Positions 23,269 to 32,133 of a stretch of DNA of 38,255 nucleotides are shown piece after piece. Position 1 is the first letter of the stretch, and each line of letters opens with the position of its first letter. The translations under genes were made by a program, and so were the position numbers. The notes under the pieces were generated by a model. It made no database searches. It had not been told where the DNA came from and saw only the letters and a list, made by a program, of their open reading frames with translations. This DNA comes from an uncultured bacterium (GTDB taxonomy: Bacteria > Cyanobacteriota > Vampirovibrionia > Gastranaerophilales > Gastranaerophilaceae): the NCBI GenBank assembly GCA_902788575.1, contig CADAKY010000016.1, positions 1 to 38,255 of the forward strand, written 5' to 3'.

Positions 23269-24105
23269 ATGAAATTAAGCATAATAACTTTAATTTATAA
23301 TCATCTTAAATACACAAAAAAATTCATTGAAAGCTTGTATAAATATACCTCAGACTTTGAATTAATCATTGTTGATAACGGTTCAACAGACGAGACTGTT
23401 GAATATCTTAAATCGCTTAATTATGATAATTTAAAAATTATTTTTAACACTGAAAATTTAGGATTCTCTAAAGGGAATAATCAAGGGATAGAAATTGCTC
23501 AAGGAGAGTATATCGGTTTTTTAAATAATGACATACTTCTTTACCCCAATTGGTTTGAAGAGTGTGAAAAAGTTTTTCAGAAAGAAAATGCAGCTTTTGT
23601 TTCCCCAAGACACATAAATCCGCATTTTGATAATACAAATGAAAATAATTATATAGAATTTTTTAAAAAAAACTTTAAATACAACTCACAATATGAAAAA
23701 AACTTTGATGAATGCGTTTTTTCATGTGTATTAACAAAACGTTCAGTAATAAATAACATAGGCATTTTTGATGAAAATTATTCTCCAGCCTTTTTTGAAG
23801 ATAACGATATAAAATATAGAGCCATTCTTAAAGGGTATGGAATATATGTTGTAAATAATATATGTTTTTATCATTTTGGTTCAATAACATCAATAAATTT
23901 TGACCAAAAACTTGAAAAAAACAGGCAATTTTATTATTCAAAATATCCATTTGCCGAATACTTATCTGTATCCGGCAGAGATAGAGATACCTACAAACGA
24001 ATAGTTGAAGATTTCAGACGTTTTCCGCTTAAACAAATTTATAACATTTATATTATTATCAGAAAAATCAAAAATCGTTTAAAAAAATGGAGCAAACATT
24101 GTTAA
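23269..24105 (+). CDS. Family 2 glycosyltransferase
   Basis: A 278-aa GT-A enzyme. Standard GT2 features: an N-terminal beta strand LSIITLIYNHLKYTKKFIES, VDNGSTDE (residues 35-42), NLGFSKGNNQGI, and the DXD-equivalent LNNDILLYP near residue 87. FDENYSPAFFEDNDIKYRA is typical of rhamnosyltransferase-like GT2 proteins. Weak GAGG 14-17 bases before the ATG. The last 19 bases overlap the next glycosyltransferase gene, so the two are coupled. Sugar specificity unknown. Confidence 0.9.
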   Translation: MKLSIITLIYNHLKYTKKFIESLYKYTSDFELIIVDNGSTDETVEYLKSLNYDNLKIIFNTENLGFSKGNNQGIEIAQGEYIGFLNNDILLYPNWFEECEKVFQKENAAFVSPRHINPHFDNTNENNYIEFFKKNFKYNSQYEKNFDECVFSCVLTKRSVINNIGIFDENYSPAFFEDNDIKYRAILKGYGIYVVNNICFYHFGSITSINFDQKLEKNRQFYYSKYPFAEYLSVSGRDRDTYKRIVEDFRRFPLKQIYNIYIIIRKIKNRLKKWSKHC

Positions 24106-25322
24106 AAATTCTTTTTGACAGTACCGAACTATCATATTATTTAGAAAACAGCGGACACCGTGCCGGAGTGTTTTATGTTGCATTAAATCTTTTTAGAGAA
24201 CTAAAAAAAAGAGATGATATTCAATTGACTTTTGTTTGCAATTTCAAAAGATATTACTTTATGAAAAATTTAATAGAAACAGTTCCGGAATTTCAAGGGG
24301 TTACACTTTTAAAAGAGCAATCCGTAATAAATAAATTCTGGGGAATGCTTAATTATTTAGCAAGAAATTGCTCACGAAAAATTGTTTACGGTGTTTTAAG
24401 TATATCAAGATATTATGAAAATTTATTTTATATCCAAAACAAAAATAACAAAAAACAAATAGAAGCTTTTGATGTATATTTTTCTCCGTTCACGCCGCCA
24501 TGCAAAGAAGGTATGAATTCAAATAAAATTAAACGTTTTATGATGATACACGATATAATTCCAATTCTGGAAAACAATGGACATTTACCCCAAAATCCGC
24601 GATTATGGGACTATAGATTGTATCATTCAATCAATAAAAACGATTATTATTTTACAAACTCTGAAAATACCAGAAATGACATTATTAAATATTTTAAAAT
24701 TGATAAATCTCACATAAAAACAACTCTTCTTGCTGCCAATAATAATTTTTACCCTGCAGCAGAAAATTCCCCAATTGAAGGGAAGTACATTTTTTCTCTT
24801 TGCACCCTAGGGAAAAGAAAAAACCTTGAATTCGGAATCCGAAACTTTTTTAGATTTATAGAAAAAAATAAGATTGACGATTTAAAACTTGTTTTAGGCG
24901 GAAGTGTTTGGAAAAAATACGAACGAGAACTTTACAATACCTTGAAAAATTACGATAAATCAAAAATAATCTTAACAGGATATATTGAAGAAAAAGAACT
25001 AGCAAAATATTACTCAAATGCGCTTTGTTTCATTTACCCATCTTTATATGAAGGTTTTGGGCTTCCTGTTTTAGAAGCAATGCAATGCGGCTGCCCCGTA
25101 ATCACGTCAAATGTTTCTTCCTTGCCGGAAGTTATTGGGGACGCGGGGATTCAAGTTAATCCAAAATCTGATGAAGAAATGATTGAAGCGTATGAAAAAA
25201 TGTATTTCGATAATGATTTCAGACAAAAATGCTGCAACAAAGGGCTTGAACGAGCAAAACAATTCAGCTGGGAAAAATGTGCATCAGAACTTCTTGAGTT
25301 TATGAAAACAAATTGTATTTAA
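24087..25322 (+). CDS. Family 4 glycosyltransferase
   Basis: A 411-aa retaining GT-B enzyme. The C-terminal nucleotide-sugar domain has the GT4 blocks FSLCTLGKRKNLEFGI, LTGYIEEKELAKYY and YPSLYEGFGLPVLEAM with the two catalytic-region glutamates, then GCPVITSNVSSLPEVIGDAG. The N-terminal acceptor domain has HDIIP (HDxxP-type). It overlaps the GT2 gene by 19 bases and its 3' end overlaps the convergent RgpF-like gene by 39 bases. Acts on the cytoplasmic side of the membrane in glycan assembly. Confidence 0.92.
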   Translation: MEQTLLKILFDSTELSYYLENSGHRAGVFYVALNLFRELKKRDDIQLTFVCNFKRYYFMKNLIETVPEFQGVTLLKEQSVINKFWGMLNYLARNCSRKIVYGVLSISRYYENLFYIQNKNNKKQIEAFDVYFSPFTPPCKEGMNSNKIKRFMMIHDIIPILENNGHLPQNPRLWDYRLYHSINKNDYYFTNSENTRNDIIKYFKIDKSHIKTTLLAANNNFYPAAENSPIEGKYIFSLCTLGKRKNLEFGIRNFFRFIEKNKIDDLKLVLGGSVWKKYERELYNTLKNYDKSKIILTGYIEEKELAKYYSNALCFIYPSLYEGFGLPVLEAMQCGCPVITSNVSSLPEVIGDAGIQVNPKSDEEMIEAYEKMYFDNDFRQKCCNKGLERAKQFSWEKCASELLEFMKTNCI

Positions 25323-26237
25323 TACAATAAAAGTATATTTTTCAAATAAAATAATTAAATATCTTATTTCCGGTGGGCAGTGAATTAGCATTCTAAACCT
25401 AATTTTCCTGTATAAATTTAATTTACTGTATTTATTTTCATATAAATCTTTTAATCTCTGAGAATTCTTATTTATAAGCTCAATTGGATATGCTGAACTG
25501 TTCCGAATAACATCTTCCCAGCCAATGACTTCTCCCATAAAATAAAATCCGTTTTTTATAATCGTAGTTTTAAGAAACGGAAAATTATATTTCTTTATCA
25601 TCTCGTCCCATTTTACAGACATGCAATTATGTACAAACCAATAACGATTTATATAAACACTACTTTTGAAACCATTTTTATTAAGATATTTACTTAAACC
25701 AACCTCATATTTTGTAATTATATCTTCTTTTTTGTTTTCCTGTTTTATTTTTAACATAAACGCTTCAAAAACATCATTTGTAAAAACTTTTTTTGAGAAT
25801 ACAATAAAATAACTTTGTATATGAGGTTCCCATTTTGGTTTATACACAAGCTTCTGTTCTTTCATTCCATAACTGTTTTTTGTCATTCCCCACCAATCGC
25901 ATTTTTTCTTCTCCATTTTTTCAAAAATGGGTTTTAGCGGGTAGAAAGGTCCGTATACGGAATCATTTGCAAAAATCAGCTCATCAAATTCTAATCCTTT
26001 GTCTTTTGCAAGCAAAAAACCTCTTTTATATGAACCAAAATCATATTCTCCATGTTTTTGGGCAATTATATAATCTGCAATTCCGTTAAGTTTTGCTGTC
26101 TCTTTTTGCTCTAGGTCACAATCAGATACAAAAATAATAGTTTCCGCAACATCTTTTAAAGCATTCAAATAATAAATAACATAGTCATCTATTATGTTAT
26201 CTCTATCATAATGAGCAAATACGCAAACTCTTTTCAT
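25284..26237 (-). CDS. Rhamnan synthesis F (RgpF) family protein
   Basis: A 317-aa protein of the RgpF family (named for streptococcal rhamnose-glucose polysaccharide synthesis). Characteristic blocks: FAHYDRDNIIDDYVIYYLNAL at the start, GEYDFGSYKRG, LIFANDSVYGPFYPL with its acidic motif, and WGMTKNS. It probably works as a glycosyltransferase of a rhamnan-like surface polymer, though rhamnose itself is inference. It is convergent with the GT4 gene (39-base overlap). The C-terminus is basic and hydrophobic, possibly membrane-associated. Confidence 0.85.
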   Translation of the reverse strand: MKRVCVFAHYDRDNIIDDYVIYYLNALKDVAETIIFVSDCDLEQKETAKLNGIADYIIAQKHGEYDFGSYKRGFLLAKDKGLEFDELIFANDSVYGPFYPLKPIFEKMEKKKCDWWGMTKNSYGMKEQKLVYKPKWEPHIQSYFIVFSKKVFTNDVFEAFMLKIKQENKKEDIITKYEVGLSKYLNKNGFKSSVYINRYWFVHNCMSVKWDEMIKKYNFPFLKTTIIKNGFYFMGEVIGWEDVIRNSSAYPIELINKNSQRLKDLYENKYSKLNLYRKIRFRMLIHCPPEIRYLIILFEKYTFIVLNTICFHKLKKF

Positions 26238-26321
26238 ACGATTATTCTAGCATAAAATCAACCTTATAAATGATAATCAAATGTATAAATTAATTTATAA
26301 TATTTTTGAAAGAGGATTTAT

Positions 26322-26513
26322 ATGATAGTTAGAATATTATTGCTGTTTTTGTCGCTTATAGTGCTGGTAAATTTATGCATTCTGACAGCTTGTTTTATTT
26401 GCGGCGAAAATTTATATAAAAAATACGGAAAACAAATGCTGATAATTTTCGGCTCGTTTGTATTTGCAGTTGCAGTCATTTATTCTGTAATTGCACTTTT
26501 TGCACTTAAATAA
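26322..26513 (+). CDS. Small two-helix membrane protein
   Basis: A 63-aa protein with two hydrophobic helices (about residues 4-28 and 40-61) joined by a short charged loop (GENLYKKYGKQ). AGAGGA lies just before the ATG, and TTATAAT upstream resembles a -10. It precedes the HflC-like gene by 53 bases on the same strand and may be cotranscribed. Unknown function. Confidence 0.6.
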   Translation: MIVRILLLFLSLIVLVNLCILTACFICGENLYKKYGKQMLIIFGSFVFAVAVIYSVIALFALK

Positions 26514-26566
26514 ATAAAAAAAATAAGCAGGTTGAGTAAAACCCAACAGAACAAGAAAGGAACAAA

Positions 26567-27355
26567 ATGGACAAAAAGTTTTTGGGACTACCGGTGGTAG
26601 TGTTATGTTTGTTAGTGTGTTTCCTCATTCTCTGTAATCCGTTCGTAATGGTCGGACCGGGAGAAAGAGGTATTAAAATTACATTGGGAAAAGTTTCTCC
26701 GACACCATACACGGAAGGACTTCATACAATATTCCCGTTTATACAAAAATTCAGAACAATGGATGTTAAGACTCAAAGAAATACATTAACCACCGAAGTT
26801 TATACAAAAGATATTCAAAAATCAAGAATAACGTATGTTATAAACTATCACGTTCAACCGGATAAAGTTAATAAGCTATTCCAAGAAGTCGGCTTGGATT
26901 ATGAAAGCAAAATATTAACACCCGTTGTTGAAGGTACAATAAAAGATATTATCGGTAAATGGAATGCACAAGATTTAATTGCAAACAGAGAAAGAGCAAC
27001 CGGAGACATCTTAAATAAATTACAAAGTTCATTAAATGATAACTATATAAACGTAACCGATTTCCAAATGACTGAAATCAATTATTCCGATGTGTTTGAA
27101 CGTGCGATAGAAAGCAAAGTTACAGCAGAACAAGAAGCTTTAAGAGCAAAGAATAAAACTGTTCAGGTACAGGAAGAAGCAAAACAAAAAGTTATTGCTG
27201 CAGAAGCAGAAGCGCGCTCAATGGCAATTAGAGCACAAGCTTTAAGCCAAAACAAATCCCTCGTTCAATATGAAGCTGTTCAAAAATGGGACGGCAAAAT
27301 GCCTCAATATATGCTCGGAAACTCTGTTCCGTTTATTAATGTGACAGGTAAATAA
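26567..27355 (+). CDS. SPFH/prohibitin family protein (HflC-like)
   Basis: A 262-aa protein with an N-terminal membrane anchor (residues 8-28) and an SPFH/band-7 domain: VGPGERGIKITLGKVSPTPYTEGLH, RTMDVKTQRNT, and VEGTIKDIIGKWNAQDL, where RERATGDI sits. An Ala/Glu-rich coiled coil follows. Prohibitins and HflC form large membrane rings that scaffold or restrain proteases such as FtsH. No hflK or ftsH is adjacent, and the C-terminus keeps a short MPQYMLG segment as in prohibitins. GAAAGGAAC precedes the ATG. Confidence 0.9.
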   Translation: MDKKFLGLPVVVLCLLVCFLILCNPFVMVGPGERGIKITLGKVSPTPYTEGLHTIFPFIQKFRTMDVKTQRNTLTTEVYTKDIQKSRITYVINYHVQPDKVNKLFQEVGLDYESKILTPVVEGTIKDIIGKWNAQDLIANRERATGDILNKLQSSLNDNYINVTDFQMTEINYSDVFERAIESKVTAEQEALRAKNKTVQVQEEAKQKVIAAEAEARSMAIRAQALSQNKSLVQYEAVQKWDGKMPQYMLGNSVPFINVTGK

Positions 27356-27395
27356 AAGGGGCAAATATCTTCTTTTAAACAAGTAAATTTTCATA

Positions 27396-27447
27396 CACTA
27401 AAAAGCCGGTCAATTTTGGATTCATAAATCAGACCGGCTTTCTAGTG
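27396..27447 (+). terminator. Terminator after the SPFH gene
   Basis: CACTAAAAAGCCGGTC pairs with GACCGGCTTTCTAGTG (one mismatch) around a 20-base loop. Confidence 0.75.
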
Positions 27448-27920
27448 TAATTATTGAGATTTAATATAATTTATTTCTTTCTGGTATACACATTGTCATT
27501 ATCGTCAACATTATATTTTGTTTCGTTAAAACGAAAATTATGACAGCTTTTTAGACATTTGTAAAGATTTTTTATTTTGCTTAACAATATTAAGAAATTT
27601 TAAGGAACCTTTCTCCAATGTGGATGCCGTTTAAGCATCAGCAAATTACAGATTCGAAAGGAGGCTGAACAGGTAAACAGGTTATTAAGTAAAATCTACC
27701 CCTCGCCCGAATTTCTAAGTTTCAAGCTTACGCTTTCAACTTGAAATTCTACCCTCTCCCTCAAGGGGCGAGGGCATACACTCACGTGTTCTTGCAAAAG
27801 CTCTCCAGCCTCCGCTCGTCGGTCGCTCCACCGTTAAAAGGGGAATGACTGTATTGTCAAGCTTAAAACAACTTATGCTCTTATCAACCTATCAACTTAT
27901 TAACCGTCCCTTTTACCCCT
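27448..27920. other. Gene-free gap with inverted repeats
   Basis: No credible CDS in 470 bases. It contains a small hairpin TTTCGTT-AA-AACGAAA (about 27520-27540), an AAAGGAGG run not followed by an ORF (about 27656), the C-rich repeat at 27699-27774, and a stretch rich in CTCC/GCTCG near 27790-27835. Nothing matches an RNA family I can recognise. Confidence 0.5.
27699..27774. repeat. C-rich composite repeat, copy B
   Basis: Outer arms CCCTCGCCC (27700-27708) and GGGCGAGGG (27766-27774) enclose an AT hairpin (GAATTTC...GAAATTC) and CTCTCCCTCAAGGGG. The layout is shared with 14531-14580. Confidence 0.6.
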
Positions 27921-28658
27921 TTACCCCTGGGGGAGTTTTCTGCCGCGTCCGATTTTCACATTTCTCATAAATAAATCATAAAATTTCATAAATTCATCCG
28001 GCGCGAATCTTGCTTCACGTTCACCTTTATAATTCAAACATAGCATTTGTGATAAATCATCCGCGTGGCTTTGGGCAGTTTTATCATTATACTTGGAATG
28101 AATATAAACATAATTGTACCCCGTATGATTATTTGGAGAAGCTTTTGCAATAACTTTTCCGGATTTATCAGAAATCACTGCAATACCGTTTTTTACATCA
28201 ATTCTGCAATCTTCATTTGCTAAGCCTAAATATTTAAGTGTTTGGTCAATATAATCTGTAGGATACCATTTGTAATCACTTATGGATTTATAATTTACAG
28301 TACTTTGTGCAAAAAAATCATCAATGCCTTTTCTATCTACCAAAATTTTTTCTTGTGAATTTACAATATCCATGGATTCTTTCGGAAATCTTCCGTCAAG
28401 TCTGGTTTTCAGATTTATATCGGGATAAAATTTAAAATCTTGCTTTAATTGTAACAATTTATAAGCAATTTCTTTATCATAACAAGTTTTTATTGCATAA
28501 AATTTATCCCCTGCCTCATTAAAATTTTCTATTATTTGCGTATGCCTTGGCATAATATTTTGGATTTCATTCCAAACATTACTTACAGTTTTTTTTGGTA
28601 CTTTCGGTTTTTTAATCCAAAATCCGCCCTTAAAATTCACGTTTATAGTATTATCCAT
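27921..28658 (-). CDS. Protein of unknown function with N-terminal NFKGG motif
   Basis: A 245-aa protein I do not recognise. The start chosen is the ATG giving MDNTINVNFKGGFWIKKPKV, with AAGGAG before it; an upstream in-frame start at 28748 would read through the oad terminator. The sequence is hydrophilic, mixed alpha/beta, without signal peptide or membrane helix. A segment IDVKNGIAVISDKSGKVIAKASPNN looks like a beta hairpin, and HADDLSQMLCL is helical. The NFKG start resembles short motifs in other unknown proteins of this window. It lies downstream of the oad operon, but a terminator separates them. Confidence 0.65.
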   Translation of the reverse strand: MDNTINVNFKGGFWIKKPKVPKKTVSNVWNEIQNIMPRHTQIIENFNEAGDKFYAIKTCYDKEIAYKLLQLKQDFKFYPDINLKTRLDGRFPKESMDIVNSQEKILVDRKGIDDFFAQSTVNYKSISDYKWYPTDYIDQTLKYLGLANEDCRIDVKNGIAVISDKSGKVIAKASPNNHTGYNYVYIHSKYNDKTAQSHADDLSQMLCLNYKGEREARFAPDEFMKFYDLFMRNVKIGRGRKLPQG

Positions 28659-28709
28659 AATTTTCTCCTTGATAATAACAAAACGCATAAAAAAAATTTT
28701 TGCTATTAA

Positions 28710-28741
28710 TAAGGGCGAATCGAAAATTGATTCGCCCTTAT
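28710..28741 (-). terminator. Terminator of the oad operon
   Basis: TAAGGGCGAATC / GATTCGCCCTTA stem with a short AT loop, 26 bases after the oadB stop. T-rich sequence follows on the minus strand. Confidence 0.85.
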
Positions 28742-28766
28742 TATACAATTCATTTCCAAATCGGTA

Positions 28767-29969
28767 TTAATGGCACAGAGCCAAAAGAACACCTGCCGCT
28801 ACAGCAGAACCGATAACACCTGATACATTCGGCCCCATTGCGTGCATCAACAAGAAGTTTTGAGGGTTAGCCTCTAAACCTACTTTATTTGATACACGTG
28901 CTGCCATCGGAACGGCTGAAACACCTGCTGAACCGATAAGCGGGTTAATTTTTGTTTTGCTGAATACGTTCATCAATTTTGCCATCAATACACCCGCTGC
29001 CGTTGCAAGTGAGAATGCAATTACACCCAGAAGCAAAATAAACAACGTTTGCACTGTTAGAAACTGACTTGCAGAAAGTTTCGAACCTACGGATAAACCT
29101 AAGAATATTGTAACAATATTAATTAAAGCATTTTGCATAGTATCTGATAATCTTTCAACAACACCGCATTCTTTACACAGGTTACCAAAACATAATGCGC
29201 CTAATAATGGGCATGCACTAGGCAGAAGAATTACACAAAGAAGTAAAATCATAAGCGGGAATACAATTTTCTCTCTTTTTGATACTTCTCTTAATTGTTC
29301 CATTTTTATTTCACGTTCAGCTTTTGTTGTTAATAATTTCATAATAGGAGGCTGAATAACAGGAACTAAAGCCATATATGAATATGCAGCAACCGCAATC
29401 GGTCCTAAAAGATTTTCAGCCAATTTTGTTGTTACATAGATTGATGTCGGACCATCCGCACCACCAATAATACCGATTGATGCAGCTTCCGGCATAGAAA
29501 AACCAAACAAGCAATATGCCATAAGTAACGCACCAAATATACCAAATTGTGCTGCACCTCCTAAAAGTGCCATCTTAGGGTTAGCTATCAACGGACCAAA
29601 GTCTGTCATTGCGCCAACACCCATAAAGATAATAAGCGGGAATAATCCTTTATGAATACCTGCTTCAAATATAATTCCCAAGAAACCGTTAGGCCCTGCA
29701 ATTTCTTCGCCTAAAGGCATCGGAATGTTTGATAACAAGCCTCCGAATGCAATCGGTACGAGCAATAACGGTTCAAATTGTTTTTTAATACCAAGCCAAA
29801 GCAGGAACAAGCAGATAATAATCATTATCCATTGTCCGTGGGCTTCCAAAATTTGTTCGATTCCTGAGATTTCGGTATTAGCCATAGCTTTTTGAAAACT
29901 ATGAGTGAATCCCATAATCCCTGTTGAATCCCATAAGGTTTGTAAACCTTCTGTTATACTAATTGTCAT
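28767..29969 (-). CDS. oadB: Oxaloacetate decarboxylase beta subunit (Na+ pump)
   Basis: Membrane subunit that decarboxylates carboxybiotin and exports Na+. About 400 aa with many hydrophobic helices, including the [14 protein letters not shown] block and [12 protein letters not shown], which contains the key Asp of the Na+ channel, and the C-terminal [18 protein letters not shown]. The ATG at 29969 with AGGTGG just before is preferred to the GTG nine bases upstream, which lies in the ribosome site. It follows oadA after a 103-base gap holding two REP-like hairpins. Related glutaconyl- or methylmalonyl-CoA decarboxylase beta subunits are the alternative. Confidence 0.93.
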   Translation of the reverse strand: MTISITEGLQTLWDSTGIMGFTHSFQKAMANTEISGIEQILEAHGQWIMIIICLFLLWLGIKKQFEPLLLVPIAFGGLLSNIPMPLGEEIAGPNGFLGIIFEAGIHKGLFPLIIFMGVGAMTDFGPLIANPKMALLGGAAQFGIFGALLMAYCLFGFSMPEAASIGIIGGADGPTSIYVTTKLAENLLGPIAVAAYSYMALVPVIQPPIMKLLTTKAEREIKMEQLREVSKREKIVFPLMILLLCVILLPSACPLLGALCFGNLCKECGVVERLSDTMQNALINIVTIFLGLSVGSKLSASQFLTVQTLFILLLGVIAFSLATAAGVLMAKLMNVFSKTKINPLIGSAGVSAVPMAARVSNKVGLEANPQNFLLMHAMGPNVSGVIGSAVAAGVLLALCH

Positions 29970-29999
29970 TTTTACCACCTTTTATTTGTGTTAGTTGCC

Positions 30000-30020
30000 G
30001 GGGTAGAAACCCCAACCTAC
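30000..30020 (-). repeat. REP-like hairpin (GTAG foot) between oadA and oadB
   Basis: GGGGT-AGAA-ACCCC followed by AACCTAC; the minus strand reads GTAGGTT and then the hairpin. First of two copies in this gap. Confidence 0.6.
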
Positions 30021-30033
30021 TTTTATTTATTTT

Positions 30034-30054
30034 GTTGGGTTTCACCCAACCTAC
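30034..30054 (-). repeat. REP-like hairpin (GTAG foot), second copy
   Basis: GTTGGGT-TTC-ACCCAAC followed by CTAC, 13 bases after the first copy and in the same orientation. Very close to the GTTGGGTTTC...CCCAACCTAC repeats I know from cyanobacterial intergenic regions. Confidence 0.65.
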
Positions 30055-30072
30055 TGAGCTACGTTTACCCCC

Positions 30073-31869
30073 TTAACCTAAAGTTACCAAAGCTTGACCT
30101 GTTACGACTTTGTCACCCTGAGAAACAAGGATTGAATTAACTGTTCCGGCTTTCGGAGCTTTAACTTCAGTTTCCATCTTCATAGCTTCCATAACAAGAA
30201 GTACGTCACCTTCCGCTACAGAATCACCTTCTGAAACTTCTATTCTTAATACGTTCCCCGGCAATCCGGCTTTAATTTCTTCGCCGTCACCAGCGGAAGC
30301 TTTTGTTTCTATACCGTCTTTAACTGAAATATCATAGGATTTTCCATTAACAGTTGCTTTAGAGTCACTTTCAAGTTTAACGGCATAGTTTTTACCATTA
30401 ACCTTAACTGTGTATTCTCCTGTTGCGTTTGCTTGTGCTTTTGGAGCATTTGCGGAAACTTTATTAACAGATACCTGACCTTTGCCAAGTAAGAAATCAA
30501 TACCTTTATCAACGTTACCATCTTTGCAGGCAGCTGCGATGAAGATATTTTCTTCTGTTGTAGGAAGTCCTGCTGCTTCAAGACGTTTCTTAGCAGCTTC
30601 AACACCTTTTTCAGGGTCTTTTTCATTTATATCAACAACTTTTTCTGTTGTAGGTTGAAGACCTGTCTTTTCTTCTGCCCATTTAACCAATTCCGGATCA
30701 GGTTCGCATGGAGTTTTACCAAAGTAACCTAAAAGCATCTTAGCATATCCGGGGTTAGCCTTTTCCCAAGGATGTTCTGAAATTGCATTCAAGAAGGATT
30801 GTTGAGCGTAGAATTGAGAAACAGGAGTTACTGATGTAGCAAAACCGCCTCTTTCAACAACTTCTTTCATGTTTGCAATAAGTTTCGGGAATTTGTCTAA
30901 CATACCCATATCTTTTAATTGGTTAACTGTTGTTGCAGTTGCGCCACCAGGAAGCGGTGCTTGAATAAGAATTGGATTAACTGCAAGTGAAATCGGAGAA
31001 ATCGGATAATCTTTCATACATTCTTTGAAGATTTCTTCTGTTTCCATAATTTTCTTGATATCCAAGCCTAATTCATATTCAGTACCTTTCAAAGCGTGCC
31101 ACATAGAAATAATATCAGGTTGTCCTGTTCCGCCTGAAACAGGTTTCATAGCTAAATCGATTCCGTCAGCACCGCCTTCAAGAGCTGCAAGGTAAGCAGC
31201 CAAACCTGTACCGGCAGTTTCATGAGAGTGGAAACGAATATGAGCATCTTGTCCTAAGATTTCTCTTGTTCTTCTTACTGTTTCATAAACTTTTCTCGGG
31301 TTTGAAGTACCTGATGCATCTTTGAATGCCAATGAATCAAACGGGATTCCGGCATCAAGAATATTTCTCAAAACTCTTTCATAAAAATCAGGATCATGTG
31401 CGCCTTCGCATCCGTAAGGAAGCTCCATCATAGTAATTGTTACTTCGTGACGAAGTCCGTATTTCTTGATTGAATTTGCTGAATCGATTAAGTTATTTAC
31501 ATCATTCAAAGCATCAAAGTTTCTGATAACATTAACACCGTGTTTTGCAAACATTTTGGCGTGCAAATCAATTACGTCACGCGGTTGTGAGTTAAGACCA
31601 ACTACATTTACACCTCTTGCAAGAGATTGTAATGTAACATCCGGACCAACAGCGTTTCTGATTTTGTCCATTGTTTCAAATGCATTTTCGTTGCAGAAGA
31701 AAATCGGAGCCTGAAATCTTGCACCGCCTGCTGTTTCAAAATGTCTGATTCCTGCATCAACCGCTGCCTGCAATGCCGGAATAAAATCATCAACGAGAAC
31801 CTTTGCCCCGAAGATTGATTGGAAACCGTCTCTGAATGACGTATCCATTACTTTAATTTGTTTTGTCAT
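30073..31869 (-). CDS. oadA: Oxaloacetate decarboxylase alpha subunit / pyruvate carboxylase B-type
   Basis: Biotin-carrying carboxyltransferase: transfers CO2 from oxaloacetate to biotin. The N-terminal TIM barrel opens with DTSFRDGFQSIFG and ETAGGARFQ and has FKDASGT and HSHETAGTG metal-site blocks. A conserved carboxylase domain follows, then an Ala/Pro linker, and a C-terminal biotinyl domain with EAMKMET; Lys564 is the biotin site, 34 residues from the end. 598 aa matches OadA. GGAGAT precedes the ATG, 30 bases after oadG. A methylmalonyl-CoA-type alpha subunit would be CoA-carboxyltransferase fold, so that is excluded. Confidence 0.94.
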   Translation of the reverse strand: MTKQIKVMDTSFRDGFQSIFGAKVLVDDFIPALQAAVDAGIRHFETAGGARFQAPIFFCNENAFETMDKIRNAVGPDVTLQSLARGVNVVGLNSQPRDVIDLHAKMFAKHGVNVIRNFDALNDVNNLIDSANSIKKYGLRHEVTITMMELPYGCEGAHDPDFYERVLRNILDAGIPFDSLAFKDASGTSNPRKVYETVRRTREILGQDAHIRFHSHETAGTGLAAYLAALEGGADGIDLAMKPVSGGTGQPDIISMWHALKGTEYELGLDIKKIMETEEIFKECMKDYPISPISLAVNPILIQAPLPGGATATTVNQLKDMGMLDKFPKLIANMKEVVERGGFATSVTPVSQFYAQQSFLNAISEHPWEKANPGYAKMLLGYFGKTPCEPDPELVKWAEEKTGLQPTTEKVVDINEKDPEKGVEAAKKRLEAAGLPTTEENIFIAAACKDGNVDKGIDFLLGKGQVSVNKVSANAPKAQANATGEYTVKVNGKNYAVKLESDSKATVNGKSYDISVKDGIETKASAGDGEEIKAGLPGNVLRIEVSEGDSVAEGDVLLVMEAMKMETEVKAPKAGTVNSILVSQGDKVVTGQALVTLG

Positions 31870-31899
31870 TTTTATATCTCCATTTTGTGTATATAAATC

Positions 31900-32133
31900 T
31901 TATTTTTTAAACATTGCCGCAATGATAGCCGCTGCAATTTCTGAATCATCTCCGGATGCTATTTTCTTTGCGCCACCTGCTGTTTGAGGTAATGCCTCCG
32001 GAAAAATTTCATTTAATTTTCTTACGCATTTTGACATTACAAACATTGCACAAATCATTAAGCATAAGAAAGAAAGGACAGTGCCCATTCCGATTAACAT
32101 CGCGGATAAGCCTTCCAATAATAATTCGTTCAT
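31900..32133 (-). CDS. oadG: Oxaloacetate decarboxylase gamma subunit
   Basis: A 77-aa single-pass protein: membrane helix at residues 10-34 (LSAMLIGMGTVLSFLCLMICAMF), then a cytoplasmic tail ending EIAAAIIAAMFKK, the pattern of the OadG/sodium-pump gamma family, which holds the alpha and beta subunits together. AGGAGA precedes the ATG. Its start overlaps the birA end by 4 bases, so the two are translationally coupled. Confidence 0.85.
   Translation of the reverse strand: MNELLLEGLSAMLIGMGTVLSFLCLMICAMFVMSKCVRKLNEIFPEALPQTAGGAKKIASGDDSEIAAAIIAAMFKK

Noticed and set aside
27448..27920. Known structured RNA (SRP, 6S, RNase P, riboswitch)
   Set aside because: I could not match any conserved core of these RNAs; only simple hairpins and repeats are visible.
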